The position numbers and the translations under genes were made by a program. From contig JAFRTE010000046.1 in assembly GCA_017427285.1 (NCBI GenBank), forward strand, positions 71,401 to 135,400: a stretch of 64,000 nucleotides of DNA, in the 5' to 3' direction. Position 1 is the stretch's first letter; each line of letters begins with the position of its first letter. The notes under the pieces were generated by a model, which was given only the letters and a program-made list of their open reading frames with translations, ran no database searches and was not told the DNA's origin. Positions 27,461 to 36,288 of the stretch are shown here, piece after piece. The stretch is from Clostridia bacterium (GTDB lineage: Bacteria > Bacillota > Clostridia > Oscillospirales > UBA644).

Positions 27461-28342
27461 TTACATGATTTCGATCGCATATGCTGCTAAATACTCTTTG
27501 CCTGTATCGAGAGCGATGATCGCCGGCTTTATCGTCAGTTCCTCATTGCTTACAACTTCCGACGGAAGTCCGTTCCATGGTTCTATGCATACATACGGCG
27601 CTTCCGTCATCGGTTTATGCCAGATCCCGAGATAGTCAAAGTCCGCGAAATCAACGGTTATCGAACTGTCTGATTTTTCCGAGCATACGGAAAGCTTTCT
27701 TGACTTCATATCCGCAAGTATTATCGCGTCGTTGTCAAAAAGGTTATGGCGAAGGGGGAGAATGCGTTTGTCTTTCAATGAGAAAGGACGTTTTTCACCC
27801 GTAATATAGCAGTTTTCGCAAATAACTTCGTTCGGTTCGCAGTCGTTTTCAAAAACGATCGAATAATCCTCGAATTTCTCGCCTTCGTTTATCGGAATAT
27901 TAAATCCGGGATGCGCTCCGACCGAGAAATACATTGTTTTGTCGCCAGTGTTGCGAATATCGTATTTTACCGCTATTCTGTTATCCTCAAGGGTATACGA
28001 AACTTCAAAATCAAAATCGAAAGGATACACTTTAAGCGTTTCTTCGCAGGACGAAATCGCAAAAGTCAGGGATTTATCCGTCTTTTCTTTAACGTCAAGC
28101 TCCGAAATGCGGACGAATCCGTGAGGACTCTTTATCGAATACTCTTTTCCGCCGAATCTGTATTTGCCTTCTTTTATCCTTCCTACGATCGGGAAAAGGT
28201 TAGGGGATCTTCCCGTCCAGAATTCTGGATTGCCCTGCCAGAGATATTCTCTTCCGTTTTTCTTGTTTATTATCGACCGAAGCTCTCCGCCGAGAGAAGA
28301 AAAAGTCAGTCTGAGAAAGCCGTTTTCAAGATTATATTCCAT
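27461..28342 (-). CDS. Aldose 1-epimerase-like protein (galactose mutarotase fold)
   Basis: About 293 residues of the GalM/LacX-like family. Conserved pieces are visible: WTGRSPNLFPIVG near residue 42, HGFVR near 72 with the catalytic-type His, and SVGAHPGFNIP near 140 with the second His. The substrate may be a free or phosphorylated sugar. The ATG at 28351 sits directly on the GGAG site; the ATG at 28342, nine bases away, is the better start. galU ends 15 bases upstream, so the two are in one operon and both handle hexoses. Confidence 0.9.
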   Translation of the reverse strand: MEYNLENGFLRLTFSSLGGELRSIINKKNGREYLWQGNPEFWTGRSPNLFPIVGRIKEGKYRFGGKEYSIKSPHGFVRISELDVKEKTDKSLTFAISSCEETLKVYPFDFDFEVSYTLEDNRIAVKYDIRNTGDKTMYFSVGAHPGFNIPINEGEKFEDYSIVFENDCEPNEVICENCYITGEKRPFSLKDKRILPLRHNLFDNDAIILADMKSRKLSVCSEKSDSSITVDFADFDYLGIWHKPMTEAPYVCIEPWNGLPSEVVSNEELTIKPAIIALDTGKEYLAAYAIEIM

Positions 28343-28357
28343 ATCAAGCATCTCCGA

Positions 28358-29236
28358 TTACAGATTTTTGCAGAATTCCTTGAGATATTCGCGGAAACCA
28401 TTACCGATTTCGGGGTGCTTCAGCGCCATTTCTACCTGCGCCTTCATTACTCCGAGTTTGTTGCCCATATCGTAGCGTTTGCCGATAAAGTCGACTGCAA
28501 TCATGCCGTCCGTGTTTGAAAGCACCTTCATTGCGTCGGTAAGCATGAGCTCTCCGTTGTTAAAAGGTACGGTCGTGAGTATATCGTAAATTTTTGCGGG
28601 TAAGACCATTCTTCCGAGACACGAGAAAAGCGAGAAGACCTCTTCGGGCTTCGGCTTTTCTATCATATCGGTAAGATCGTAGATGTTGTCGCGTATTTTT
28701 TGGACCTTCATTGTGGAATACATCAGTATCTGCTCAAGAGTTACCGCCTGAACGCCCACAACGCCCTTGCCCGTCTCTTCGTAAATGTCGGTCAGCTGTT
28801 TTGCAACGGGGTATTCGTCGTTGATTATAACGTCGTCTCCGTAACATACAACAAACGGATCGTCGCCCGTAAAGGATTTTGCCTGCAAAAGAGCGTGTCC
28901 CGTTCCGAGCATCTCTTTCTGCCTTGTATATACGATCCTTACGTTGTTTGCGATATTCCTTACGCTTTCAAGCAGATGTTTCTTCTTTTCTCCGCCCGCT
29001 TCAAGGCGTTCTTCAAGCTCGGGGGACTTGTCGAAATGATCTTCAATAAGGGTTTTGCCTCTTGAAATAATGATCATTATGTCTTCGATTCCGCTGTTTA
29101 CAAGCTCTTCAACTATATACTGAAGCGCCGGCTTGTCAACGATCGGGAAAAGCTCTTTCGGAACGGATTTCGTTGCGGGGAGCATTCTTGTTCCGAGGCC
29201 CGCGGCCAGGATTACTGCCTTTGTTACTTTTTTCAT
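28358..29236 (-). CDS. galU: UTP-glucose-1-phosphate uridylyltransferase
   Basis: A 292-residue nucleotidyltransferase making UDP-glucose from UTP and glucose 1-phosphate for glycan and glycolipid synthesis. The N-terminal signature is KAVILAAGLGTRMLPATKS (residues 6-24), and the GalU block FPIVDKPALQYIVEE follows. Length is normal. Upstream AAGGAG site with good spacing. It lies between the radical-SAM pair (34 bases upstream) and the epimerase-like gene, probably within one long transcript. Confidence 0.96.
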   Translation of the reverse strand: MKKVTKAVILAAGLGTRMLPATKSVPKELFPIVDKPALQYIVEELVNSGIEDIMIIISRGKTLIEDHFDKSPELEERLEAGGEKKKHLLESVRNIANNVRIVYTRQKEMLGTGHALLQAKSFTGDDPFVVCYGDDVIINDEYPVAKQLTDIYEETGKGVVGVQAVTLEQILMYSTMKVQKIRDNIYDLTDMIEKPKPEEVFSLFSCLGRMVLPAKIYDILTTVPFNNGELMLTDAMKVLSNTDGMIAVDFIGKRYDMGNKLGVMKAQVEMALKHPEIGNGFREYLKEFCKNL

Positions 29237-29270
29237 ATCTGTTTCTCCTTAAATTATATCAAGATATCAA

Positions 29271-29903
29271 TTATCTGAAAATGTTTGATTTTCCGTCCAG
29301 AAAAGCCGTTCTTGCAATATCAAAAACGGAGCTGTTCCCCGTTTTTTCGGCAAATGCGGCGGTCAGAAGCGTAGGACTGATATTGCGCTCGTTGCCGCAG
29401 GGAGCAATGACCTCAAAAACGGCGCTGTCTTTGTCTTCGCGGGTTTTCCGTATCTGCATTTCCTCTTTAAGGTCGATCTTTATTTCTCCGCTTTTTGTCT
29501 TTTTGCTTGCGGGAATTGTCGGACCGGAAGCAAACTCTTCGAATATTTCCGACAGATCCGTCGGTACTGTCAGGACGTAAACCGCTTTTTCAATATATTT
29601 GAAATCGAGATCGGAATCGTAAATATCCGAAAACGATATTCCGTCCGGAGAGTTTTTTATCATTCTGTCAAGCAAAACCGCGTATTCGGGCGGATCTACA
29701 AGCTTTATGTCAAGCAGTTCGCGCTCTCCGCATACGCCTATCGGCAAAGCTGCCGAAAATACCATATACGGGTGCGGATTAAACCCCTGGGTATACCAAA
29801 TCGGGATTTCGGCTCTCGCCATTATTCTTGCCATACACCGTGTAAGGTCGAGGTGGGAGATGTATTTTGCATATCCCGTTTTTGAAAAAACGATTCTTGT
29901 CAT
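29271..29903 (-). CDS. TIGR03936 / DUF2344 protein, partner of the radical-SAM protein
   Basis: About 210 residues. The N-terminus TRIVFSKTGYAKYISHLDL and the block YTQGFNPHPYM (about residues 36-46) are hallmarks of the TIGR03936 family, whose members are nearly always next to, or fused with, TIGR03960 radical-SAM proteins. The ATG at 29903 overlaps the TGA of the upstream gene by four bases (ATGA); in-frame upstream sequence lies inside that gene, so 29903 is the start. Molecular function is not established; in many Clostridia the pair lies beside ribonuclease G and ribosomal protein genes, not seen here. Confidence 0.9.
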   Translation of the reverse strand: MTRIVFSKTGYAKYISHLDLTRCMARIMARAEIPIWYTQGFNPHPYMVFSAALPIGVCGERELLDIKLVDPPEYAVLLDRMIKNSPDGISFSDIYDSDLDFKYIEKAVYVLTVPTDLSEIFEEFASGPTIPASKKTKSGEIKIDLKEEMQIRKTREDKDSAVFEVIAPCGNERNISPTLLTAAFAEKTGNSSVFDIARTAFLDGKSNIFR

Positions 29904-31672
29904 GGACAAACGTCCCCCTTGCACAGTCTGTTTACGCCGCAGCCGGCACATTTTTCCGCGCAGCTCGGCGTCGTCTCTTCCTTATACGCCTTTTCGCATT
30001 CGCGTTTCAGAAATTCGGTCGTGATTCCCGAATCCACGAAGCCCCACGGCAGCTCTTCGTCAAAACTGCGTTTTCTTGCGGTATAAAAGTAAAAATCGAT
30101 GTCGCATTCCTCGGCGGCTTTCTGCCATTTTGAAAAATCGAAGTGTTCGGACCATGCGTCAAGTCTGCATCCGAGCCGCCATGCGGTCTCTATGAGCTTT
30201 GATATCTTTCTGTCTCCGCGCGCAAACACGCCTTCAAGCACCGTAGTATCCGCGTCGTGGTATTTGTAATGGACGCGTTTTGACGTGATCGAGGATTTCA
30301 GCAGCTCCTGACGTCTCTGTATTTCCCCGAGAGTCAGCTGCTGTTCCCACTGAAACGGCGTGTGCGGCTTCGGCACAAACGTTGCGCACGAGATCGTAAC
30401 GTTTATTCCCCGTGAGCGGTTTGTCGCGTATTTATAAAAGTAATCAAGCACTTTTTCGGCTGTTTTTGCTATTCCGATTATGTCTTCGTCGGTTTCCGTC
30501 GGCAGACCGATCATAAAATACAGTTTGACCGCGCTCGCGCCGTTTTCAAAAGCGATTTTGCAGGACCTTTCGATATCCTCGTCCGTTATGTTTTTGTTTA
30601 TAACGTCTCGCAGCCGCTGTGTGCCGGCCTCCGGGGCAAAAGTCAGTCCCGTTTTACGGATAGAGCTTATCTCGTCGCTTATTTCCTTTGAGAAATTGTC
30701 TATTCTCAAAGAAGGGACTGCAAGACTGATTTTTCTTGGTATGCAGTAGTCCTTCAGACTTTCCGCAAGTTCCGGCAGCTTCTGAAAATCGCTTGTTGAA
30801 AGAGAGAGCAGGGATATTTCATCGTATCCCGTATTTTGACAAAGCTTTACCGCGTCGTTTTTCAGCCGTTCAACCGGTTTCTGACGGTAGGGGCGGTAAA
30901 TGATCCCTGCCTGGCAGAAGCGGCATCCGCGTATGCAGCCGCGCATTATTTCGAGCGAGATCCTGTCGTGAACGACCTGAGCGAACGGCACGACAAGCTT
31001 GTCGGGATAGTAAACGTTCGGAAGGTCGTTTATTATCGCACGCGTTACTTTTTTCTGTCTCTCTCCGTGATTCGGTACGTAAATACCCCTTATATTTTTT
31101 GCGCGTTCAAGAAATTCATGTCTGTTTTTCCCGCATTCTCTGTAAAGGTCGAAAAGCTCGTTTAAATTTTCTTCTCCCTCTCCGATATCTATAACGTCAA
31201 AGAAATCCGCAACGGGTTCGGGGTTGCACATGCACGGGCCGCCCGCAAGAAGTATGGGCATGTCGTCGGTCCTGTCCTTTGCGTAAAGAGGTATTCCCGC
31301 AAGGTCGAGGATTGTCGCTATTCCCGTATACGACAGTTCGTATACGAGTGTAAAAGCAACAAAATCGAATTCTTTCAGCTCGTCTTTCGATTCAAGCGCA
31401 AATATCGGTGTGCCCGTCTTGCGTAAAAGCTCCTCCATATCGGTGTTAGGCGTAAAAACCCTTTCGCACCAGAGATCTTCGCGTTCGTTCATCATGTGGT
31501 AAAGAAGCTTCATTCCCAGATGAGACATCCCGACGTCGTAAAGGTCGGGAAAACAGTATGCAACGCGAGTATGGACTTTTTCTTTGTCTTTGTGAACGGC
31601 GTTCAGCTCGGTTCCTATATACCAAGACGGTTTTGAAACCGAAGAAAGGATCCTATCTATATCGTTTATCAT
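29900..31672 (-). CDS. TIGR03960-family B12-binding-type radical SAM protein
   Basis: A 590-residue radical SAM enzyme. The [4Fe-4S]/SAM motif is MRGCIRGCRFCQAG (CxxxCxxC, about residues 245-258), preceded by a B12-binding-like domain (about 60-200) with AGGPCMCNPEPVADF near 140. The C-terminus has a Cys-rich tail (CAEKCAGCGVNRLC) that may bind another metal cluster. It overlaps the TIGR03936 partner by four bases. The family is widespread in Clostridia but its reaction is not known. Confidence 0.93.
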   Translation of the reverse strand: MINDIDRILSSVSKPSWYIGTELNAVHKDKEKVHTRVAYCFPDLYDVGMSHLGMKLLYHMMNEREDLWCERVFTPNTDMEELLRKTGTPIFALESKDELKEFDFVAFTLVYELSYTGIATILDLAGIPLYAKDRTDDMPILLAGGPCMCNPEPVADFFDVIDIGEGEENLNELFDLYRECGKNRHEFLERAKNIRGIYVPNHGERQKKVTRAIINDLPNVYYPDKLVVPFAQVVHDRISLEIMRGCIRGCRFCQAGIIYRPYRQKPVERLKNDAVKLCQNTGYDEISLLSLSTSDFQKLPELAESLKDYCIPRKISLAVPSLRIDNFSKEISDEISSIRKTGLTFAPEAGTQRLRDVINKNITDEDIERSCKIAFENGASAVKLYFMIGLPTETDEDIIGIAKTAEKVLDYFYKYATNRSRGINVTISCATFVPKPHTPFQWEQQLTLGEIQRRQELLKSSITSKRVHYKYHDADTTVLEGVFARGDRKISKLIETAWRLGCRLDAWSEHFDFSKWQKAAEECDIDFYFYTARKRSFDEELPWGFVDSGITTEFLKRECEKAYKEETTPSCAEKCAGCGVNRLCKGDVCP

Positions 31673-31715
31673 TTTTATCCCGCAGCGAATTTAACCGAAA
31701 TATATATTTAGTATT

Positions 31716-31744
31716 ATTATATTACAATCAATCGGTTATTTCAA
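31716..31744 (-). promoter_or_regulatory. SigA promoter of the radical-SAM/galU transcript
   Basis: Minus strand TTGAAA (31744-31739), 17-base spacer, TATAAT (31721-31716). The remaining intergenic sequence up to 31918 is AT-rich and shows no further gene. Confidence 0.8.
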
Positions 31745-31918
31745 GTCAGTTTACAATTTTTTACTATTTCGCAGGACGTTTTTATACGATATTTATTTCT
31801 TTGAGTATGTGCGGCGCCTTGAAAACGGTATAGCGTTCATATGCAAAATCGGAAATAAACGGATGATTTTGCAGACGAAAAAAGAATATGAATAAATTAT
31901 GTTTTTTTGCATTTTAAC

Positions 31919-31948
31919 TTGACAACGGTAAGAATATTGTCGTATAAT
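31919..31948 (+). promoter_or_regulatory. SigA promoter of the rodA-like transcript
   Basis: Perfect TTGACA (31919-31924), 18-base spacer, perfect TATAAT (31943-31948). Confidence 0.85.
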
Positions 31949-31990
31949 AATATATAATGAATTATTATGCGCAAAGGAGGTATTGTGCTT

Positions 31991-33202
31991 ATGAAAGGCG
32001 ACCGTCCTGCTTTTTTAGACAGCTTTTTATCATATATTCGGCGTCTTGATAAGCCGATACTTATACTTGTTACCGCGCTTTCAGTCTGCGGAATGATCGC
32101 GATATCGTCTGCGGTTATCGCCGATTCTTCCAAAGCACGCTGCATTCCGATGCAGCTTATAGGTATTTTCGGCGGATTTGTGATAATGTTTATTATTGCG
32201 AGAATAGATTACGAATTTATCTGCAAATTCTATATCCCGATAGCGATCGTTTCGTCTGCGCTCCTTCTCGTCACGGCTATTTTTGCGGACAGTCAGGGAG
32301 GCAACTACAACTGGCTAACCTTCGGCTCCGTTAATATCCAGACTTCCGAATTTACAAAAACCGCATTCGTCGTAAGTATTTCAACGCATATCTCAAAAAT
32401 AGAGGATAAGCTAAACAAACCCATACACGTCCTTCTTCTGGGGATTCATTTCCTTTTTTATTTCGTCCCAGTCCTTTTGCAGCACGATCTCGGCTCTGCG
32501 ATCATTTACGCGATAGTTTTTGTTATTATTCTTTACGCCGCGGGGCTGAAATACAGATATTTTATCATTGCCGCCGCTGCGATTGCGGCAGCCGCGCCGG
32601 TTATATGGCAGTATCTTCGCGTTGACCAGAAAAAGCGGATAATATACGGTTTTCAGCCCGAACTTGATCCCCTTAATTACGGCTATCAACCGATAATCTC
32701 CAAAAGAGCGCTCGGCTCGGGGCAGATGTACGGTCTTGGCTTCGGCAACGGTATTCAGACTCAGAACGCTCTTCTCCCCGCAAATCATACGGATTTCGTT
32801 TTTGCTATCATAGGCGAAGAGTTCGGTTTTGTGGGCTGCGTCATCGTCCTTGCGCTGCTTGTGGCGCTTGTTGTGTTTATTCTTCTTAACGTTACTAAAA
32901 TAAAAAACACCTGCGGCAGACTTATCTGCGTAGGCGTTGCGGGAATACTCATCTCGCAAACGCTTATCAATATCGGCATGGTCCTCGGCCTTGCCCCCGT
33001 TATAGGCGTTACACTTCCTTTCGTATCATACGGCGGATCGTCCGTTATGAGCCTTTTCTTCGCTGTGGGCATGGTTCAGAGCGTAAGAGAAAAAGAGCTT
33101 ACAGATAACAGTCTCCGTTTCGGAGGCAAAACAAAGCGGATAAACCCCGTCAACATAAATTTCAGCAATATCGCTAAAAATCGGGAGAAAAACAATACAT
33201 GA
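31991..33202 (+). CDS. rodA: RodA/FtsW-family (SEDS) peptidoglycan glycosyltransferase
   Basis: About 403 residues with ten hydrophobic helices. SEDS motifs are present: LQHDLGSAIIY near residue 162 and the C-terminal VSYGGSSVMSLFFAVGM. These enzymes polymerise lipid II into glycan strands, RodA for elongation and FtsW for division; no penicillin-binding protein neighbour decides which. The ATG at 31991 is ten bases after AAAGGAGG; an ATG at 31967 lies upstream of that site. The stop overlaps the next gene by four bases, an odd pairing of cell-wall and flavoenzyme genes. Confidence 0.9.
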   Translation: MKGDRPAFLDSFLSYIRRLDKPILILVTALSVCGMIAISSAVIADSSKARCIPMQLIGIFGGFVIMFIIARIDYEFICKFYIPIAIVSSALLLVTAIFADSQGGNYNWLTFGSVNIQTSEFTKTAFVVSISTHISKIEDKLNKPIHVLLLGIHFLFYFVPVLLQHDLGSAIIYAIVFVIILYAAGLKYRYFIIAAAAIAAAAPVIWQYLRVDQKKRIIYGFQPELDPLNYGYQPIISKRALGSGQMYGLGFGNGIQTQNALLPANHTDFVFAIIGEEFGFVGCVIVLALLVALVVFILLNVTKIKNTCGRLICVGVAGILISQTLINIGMVLGLAPVIGVTLPFVSYGGSSVMSLFFAVGMVQSVREKELTDNSLRFGGKTKRINPVNINFSNIAKNREKNNT

Positions 33203-34641
33203 AAAGCACTCAGTTTGATTTTGCGGTTATCGGCGCAGGCGTTGCCGGATCATGGATAGCTTACGAGCTGTCGAAATACGCTGCAAAGACATGTCTTATC
33301 GAAAAAGAAAACGACGTGGCAATGGGAGCAACAAAAGCGAACAGCGCCATTATTCACGCGGGCTACGATCCTGTCCCCGGTACGCTCATGGCAAAGCTCA
33401 ACGTACGCGGAAACGAGCTTGTAAGAGCTCTTCACAAAAAAATGGATATTCCTTTCAGACAGATCGGCTCTTTTGTAATTGCCCTTACGGACGAGGATGA
33501 GATAAAGATCCGCGAGCTATACGAAAGAGGACTTGAAAACGGCGTTGAAGGGTTGAAAATTCTCTCAAAAGAGGAAACTCTCGCTCTCGAACCGAATCTT
33601 TCGCCCGAAGTACGCGGCGCGCTTTTTGCGGCTACGGCAGGGGTCTGCTCCTCGTTTGAAATGAGCTGCGCTCCCGCAGAGGTTGCGGAAAATAACGGAG
33701 TGGAGCTTATCCGCAATTTCAACGTTACCGGAATGACTCGCGAGGGCGATCGCCGCGTGCTCGTTTCTTCCGACGGCAGAACGATCGCCGCGCGTACCGT
33801 GATCAATGCGGCGGGCGTACACGCAGACGAAATAGCCGCGCTTTTCGGCGATTATTCCTTTAAGATGATAGCAAGAAGAGGGGAGTATTCCATCCTCGAC
33901 AACAGCTGCGGAAATCTTGTTCACCATATCATTTTCCAGCCGCCTGTAAAATACGGAAAAGGCATCCTCGTATCTCAGACGGTTGACGGCAACATAATCG
34001 TCGGACCGACTGCCGAAAACATAGACGATAAAGAGGACAAGGCAACCACGCCGGAAGGACAGAAAACGGCTTTTGACGGCGCGAGACGTTCCGTGCCTTC
34101 CGTAAGCGAAAGAGACGTTATCACGTCGTTTTCCGGGATCCGTCCCATCGGCGGAAAAGGCGACTTTATTATCGGTTTTTCGGACGCAGACAAAGCGCTT
34201 TTCAACGTTGCCGGCATAGAGTCTCCCGGACTTACTGCAGGCCCCGCTATCGGGGAATACGTAGTTGAAAAAATAGCGGAAAACGGTTTTGTTTTCGAGA
34301 AAAATCCCGATTTTGACAATAGCCGCAAGGTTATCCGTTTCAAGGACCTTTCGGACGACGAAAAAAACAGGATCATCGCCGAAAATCCGCTTTACGGACG
34401 AGTGATCTGCCGCTGTGAAACGGTAACAGAAGGCGAAATCGCCGATTCGATAAACCGTGGGGCCGGCGCGCGCGATATGGACGGAGTAAAAAGACGCGTA
34501 AGAGCCGGAATGGGCAGATGCCAGGGCGGTTTTTGCGGTCCCAGGGTTATGGAGATACTTGCCCGCGAGCTTAAAATACCGATGAGCGAAGTTACAAAAT
34601 TCGGCGGCGGGTCAAGAATGACCGAAAAAGAGGAGATATAA
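33199..34641 (+). CDS. FAD-dependent oxidoreductase, anaerobic glycerol-3-phosphate dehydrogenase (GlpA)-like, with BFD-type [2Fe-2S] domain
   Basis: A 480-residue DAO-family flavoprotein. The FAD dinucleotide motif is VIGAGVAGSWIAYEL (about residues 10-24), followed by the substrate-side segment KANSAIIHAGYD. The C-terminal ~80 residues are a BFD-like [2Fe-2S] domain with Cys pairs VICRCET and GRCQGGFCG. With the next flavoprotein and the DUF1667 protein it forms the trio seen in Clostridia and often annotated as anaerobic glycerol-3-phosphate dehydrogenase. It would feed electrons from glycerol 3-phosphate or a 2-hydroxyacid to an acceptor; the substrate is not proven. ATGA overlap with the RodA-like gene. 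Confidence 0.9.
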   Translation: MKSTQFDFAVIGAGVAGSWIAYELSKYAAKTCLIEKENDVAMGATKANSAIIHAGYDPVPGTLMAKLNVRGNELVRALHKKMDIPFRQIGSFVIALTDEDEIKIRELYERGLENGVEGLKILSKEETLALEPNLSPEVRGALFAATAGVCSSFEMSCAPAEVAENNGVELIRNFNVTGMTREGDRRVLVSSDGRTIAARTVINAAGVHADEIAALFGDYSFKMIARRGEYSILDNSCGNLVHHIIFQPPVKYGKGILVSQTVDGNIIVGPTAENIDDKEDKATTPEGQKTAFDGARRSVPSVSERDVITSFSGIRPIGGKGDFIIGFSDADKALFNVAGIESPGLTAGPAIGEYVVEKIAENGFVFEKNPDFDNSRKVIRFKDLSDDEKNRIIAENPLYGRVICRCETVTEGEIADSINRGAGARDMDGVKRRVRAGMGRCQGGFCGPRVMEILARELKIPMSEVTKFGGGSRMTEKEEI

Positions 34642-34691
34642 TGCGGAGATCGCTTTTCAGATGGATCCCGTTAAGAAAGGTTACAGTATAA

Positions 34692-35675
34692 ATGAAAATG
34701 AACGTTGACGTTGCCGTAATTGGGGGCGGCCCGGCAGGGCTTGCCGCGGCGATCGAGTGCCGAAAAAACGGCGTTGAAAATATTCTCGTTATCGAGCGCG
34801 ACAGACAGCTCGGCGGGATCCTTAACCAGTGTATACATCCGGGGTTCGGCCTTCACGTATTCGGCGAAGAGCTCACCGGCCCCGAATATGCGCAGAGATA
34901 TATAAATATGCTTGCCGAAACAGACATTAAAACACTTACCGACACAATGGTCCTTTCTCTCTCTCCCGAGAGGGTGATCAGAGCGGTCAATACCGTATTC
35001 GGCGTAGTGGAAATACACGCAAAAGCGGTCGTTCTCGCAATGGGCTGCCGCGAACGCACAAGGGGAATGCTCAGGATCCCCGGAACGCGTCCTTCGGGCA
35101 TATATACCGCGGGCACAGCGCAGCGCCTTGTCAATATCGAAGGGTTGATGCCCGGAAAAAACACCGTTATCCTCGGCTCGGGAGATATCGGCCTTATTAT
35201 GGCGCGCAGAATGACGCTTGAAGGCGCGAAGGTAAGCGGCGTTTATGAAATAATGCCTAAAAGCGGAGGACTTAAACGCAATATCGTCCAGTGCCTCAAC
35301 GATTTCGGTATCCCGCTTCATCTGAGCCGTACCGCAGTTGAAATACACGGCCGCGAGAGAATAGAAGGTATAACAGTAGCTTCGGTCGATGAAAATCTTT
35401 CTCCGATTAAAGGGACTGAGGAATACGTTGAGTGCGATACTCTCCTCCTTTCCGTCGGACTTATTCCGGAAAACGAGCTATCGAGAGGCGCAGGCATAAT
35501 CATCGACCCCAAAACGAAAGGCCCCGTTTGCGAAACGGGTTTTGAAACCTCCGTTCCGGGCATTTTCGCATGCGGAAACGTATTTAAGGTCTACGACCTT
35601 GTTGATAACGTAACAAAAGACAGTATCCTTGCGGGAAGATCCGCAGCGGAATACGTAAAAAACATAACAGCTTAA
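34692..35675 (+). CDS. NAD(P)/FAD-dependent oxidoreductase (second subunit of GlpA-like trio)
   Basis: A 327-residue pyridine-nucleotide-disulfide-type flavoprotein. Residues 8-20 hold the FAD motif VIGGGPAGLAAAI, and NTVILGSGDIGLIMARRM near 157 is the NAD(P) motif. ERDRQLGGILNQCIHPGFG (about 35-53) is a family-specific block. The last segment ends with the usual second FAD contact (GIFACGNVFKVYDLVDNV). It lacks a redox CxxC, so it should pass electrons from its flavin rather than through a disulfide. Fifty bases separate it from the upstream flavoprotein, and the DUF1667 gene starts 11 bases later. Confidence 0.9.
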   Translation: MKMNVDVAVIGGGPAGLAAAIECRKNGVENILVIERDRQLGGILNQCIHPGFGLHVFGEELTGPEYAQRYINMLAETDIKTLTDTMVLSLSPERVIRAVNTVFGVVEIHAKAVVLAMGCRERTRGMLRIPGTRPSGIYTAGTAQRLVNIEGLMPGKNTVILGSGDIGLIMARRMTLEGAKVSGVYEIMPKSGGLKRNIVQCLNDFGIPLHLSRTAVEIHGRERIEGITVASVDENLSPIKGTEEYVECDTLLLSVGLIPENELSRGAGIIIDPKTKGPVCETGFETSVPGIFACGNVFKVYDLVDNVTKDSILAGRSAAEYVKNITA

Positions 35676-35686
35676 CAGAGGGAAAT

Positions 35687-36055
35687 ATGCAGACAACAAA
35701 AGTAACTTGCGTCATCTGTCCCGTAGGATGTACGATAGAAGTCGATCACGAAAAAATCGACGGCAAAGAAACGGTAATCGAAGTCAGAAACAACAAATGC
35801 CCGAGGGGCTATAAATACGCTTCCGCGGAAGTCATAAATCCCGAAAGAGTGCTTACATCAACGGTGCGCCTTGTCGGGGGCTCGGCTGCCCGCCTTTCCG
35901 TAAAAAGCGAAAAGCCGGTGCCGAAAACATCTCTTTTTGATTGTATGAAAGAGATACGGAGGGTCTCCGTTGCCTCTCCCGTCAGAATGGGCGATGTCAT
36001 TATAAAAAACGTTGCCGGTACGGGCGTTGATATCATAGCCACGCATAACGGATGA
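35687..36055 (+). CDS. DUF1667 protein (small Cys-rich subunit of GlpA-like trio)
   Basis: A 122-residue protein with the DUF1667 pattern: a Cys-rich N-terminus (CVICPVGC at about residues 9-16, NNKCPRGYKYA near 43) and a beta-rich C-terminal half. The Cys arrangement suggests an iron-sulphur or zinc site. The family is found next to GlpA-like oxidoreductases and is thought to be an electron-transfer or assembly subunit. Last gene of the trio. Confidence 0.92.
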   Translation: MQTTKVTCVICPVGCTIEVDHEKIDGKETVIEVRNNKCPRGYKYASAEVINPERVLTSTVRLVGGSAARLSVKSEKPVPKTSLFDCMKEIRRVSVASPVRMGDVIIKNVAGTGVDIIATHNG

Positions 36056-36094
36056 CTTGCCGCCAAATGTTGAAGAATTTTAACAATCTTACAC

Positions 36095-36123
36095 TTGAAA
36101 AACAGGGGAAACTGTGCTATAAT
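36095..36123 (+). promoter_or_regulatory. SigA promoter of tRNA-Thr(CGT)
   Basis: TTGAAA (36095-36100), 17-base spacer, TATAAT (36118-36123), 11 bases before the tRNA. Confidence 0.85.
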
Positions 36124-36134
36124 ACCAAATGTTC

Positions 36135-36210
36135 GCTGGTATGGCTCAGCAGGTAGAGCAGTTCACTCGTAATGAACAGGTCATCGGTTCGAATCCGATT
36201 ACCAGCTCCA
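36135..36210 (+). tRNA. tRNA-Thr (anticodon CGT)
   Basis: A 76-base cloverleaf with acceptor arms GCTGGTA / TACCAGC, D-arm GGCTCAGCAGGTAGAGC, anticodon arm GTTCA-CTCGTAA-TGAAC, T-arm with GGTTCGAATCC, discriminator T and encoded CCA. The anticodon CGT reads ACG (Thr). Confidence 0.96.
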
Positions 36211-36240
36211 AAGACCCCTTGCTTTTGCATGGGGTCTTTT
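36210..36240 (+). terminator. Intrinsic terminator of tRNA-Thr(CGT)
   Basis: Stem AAAGACCCC / GGGGTCTTT with a following T-run, directly after the CCA end. Read-through could supply the sulfatase gene, for which no separate promoter is obvious. Confidence 0.85.
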
Positions 36241-36288
36241 GCTTTGCAAGACGCAGTGAGTATTGCCGAAATTTGAAAGGAAAAGAAA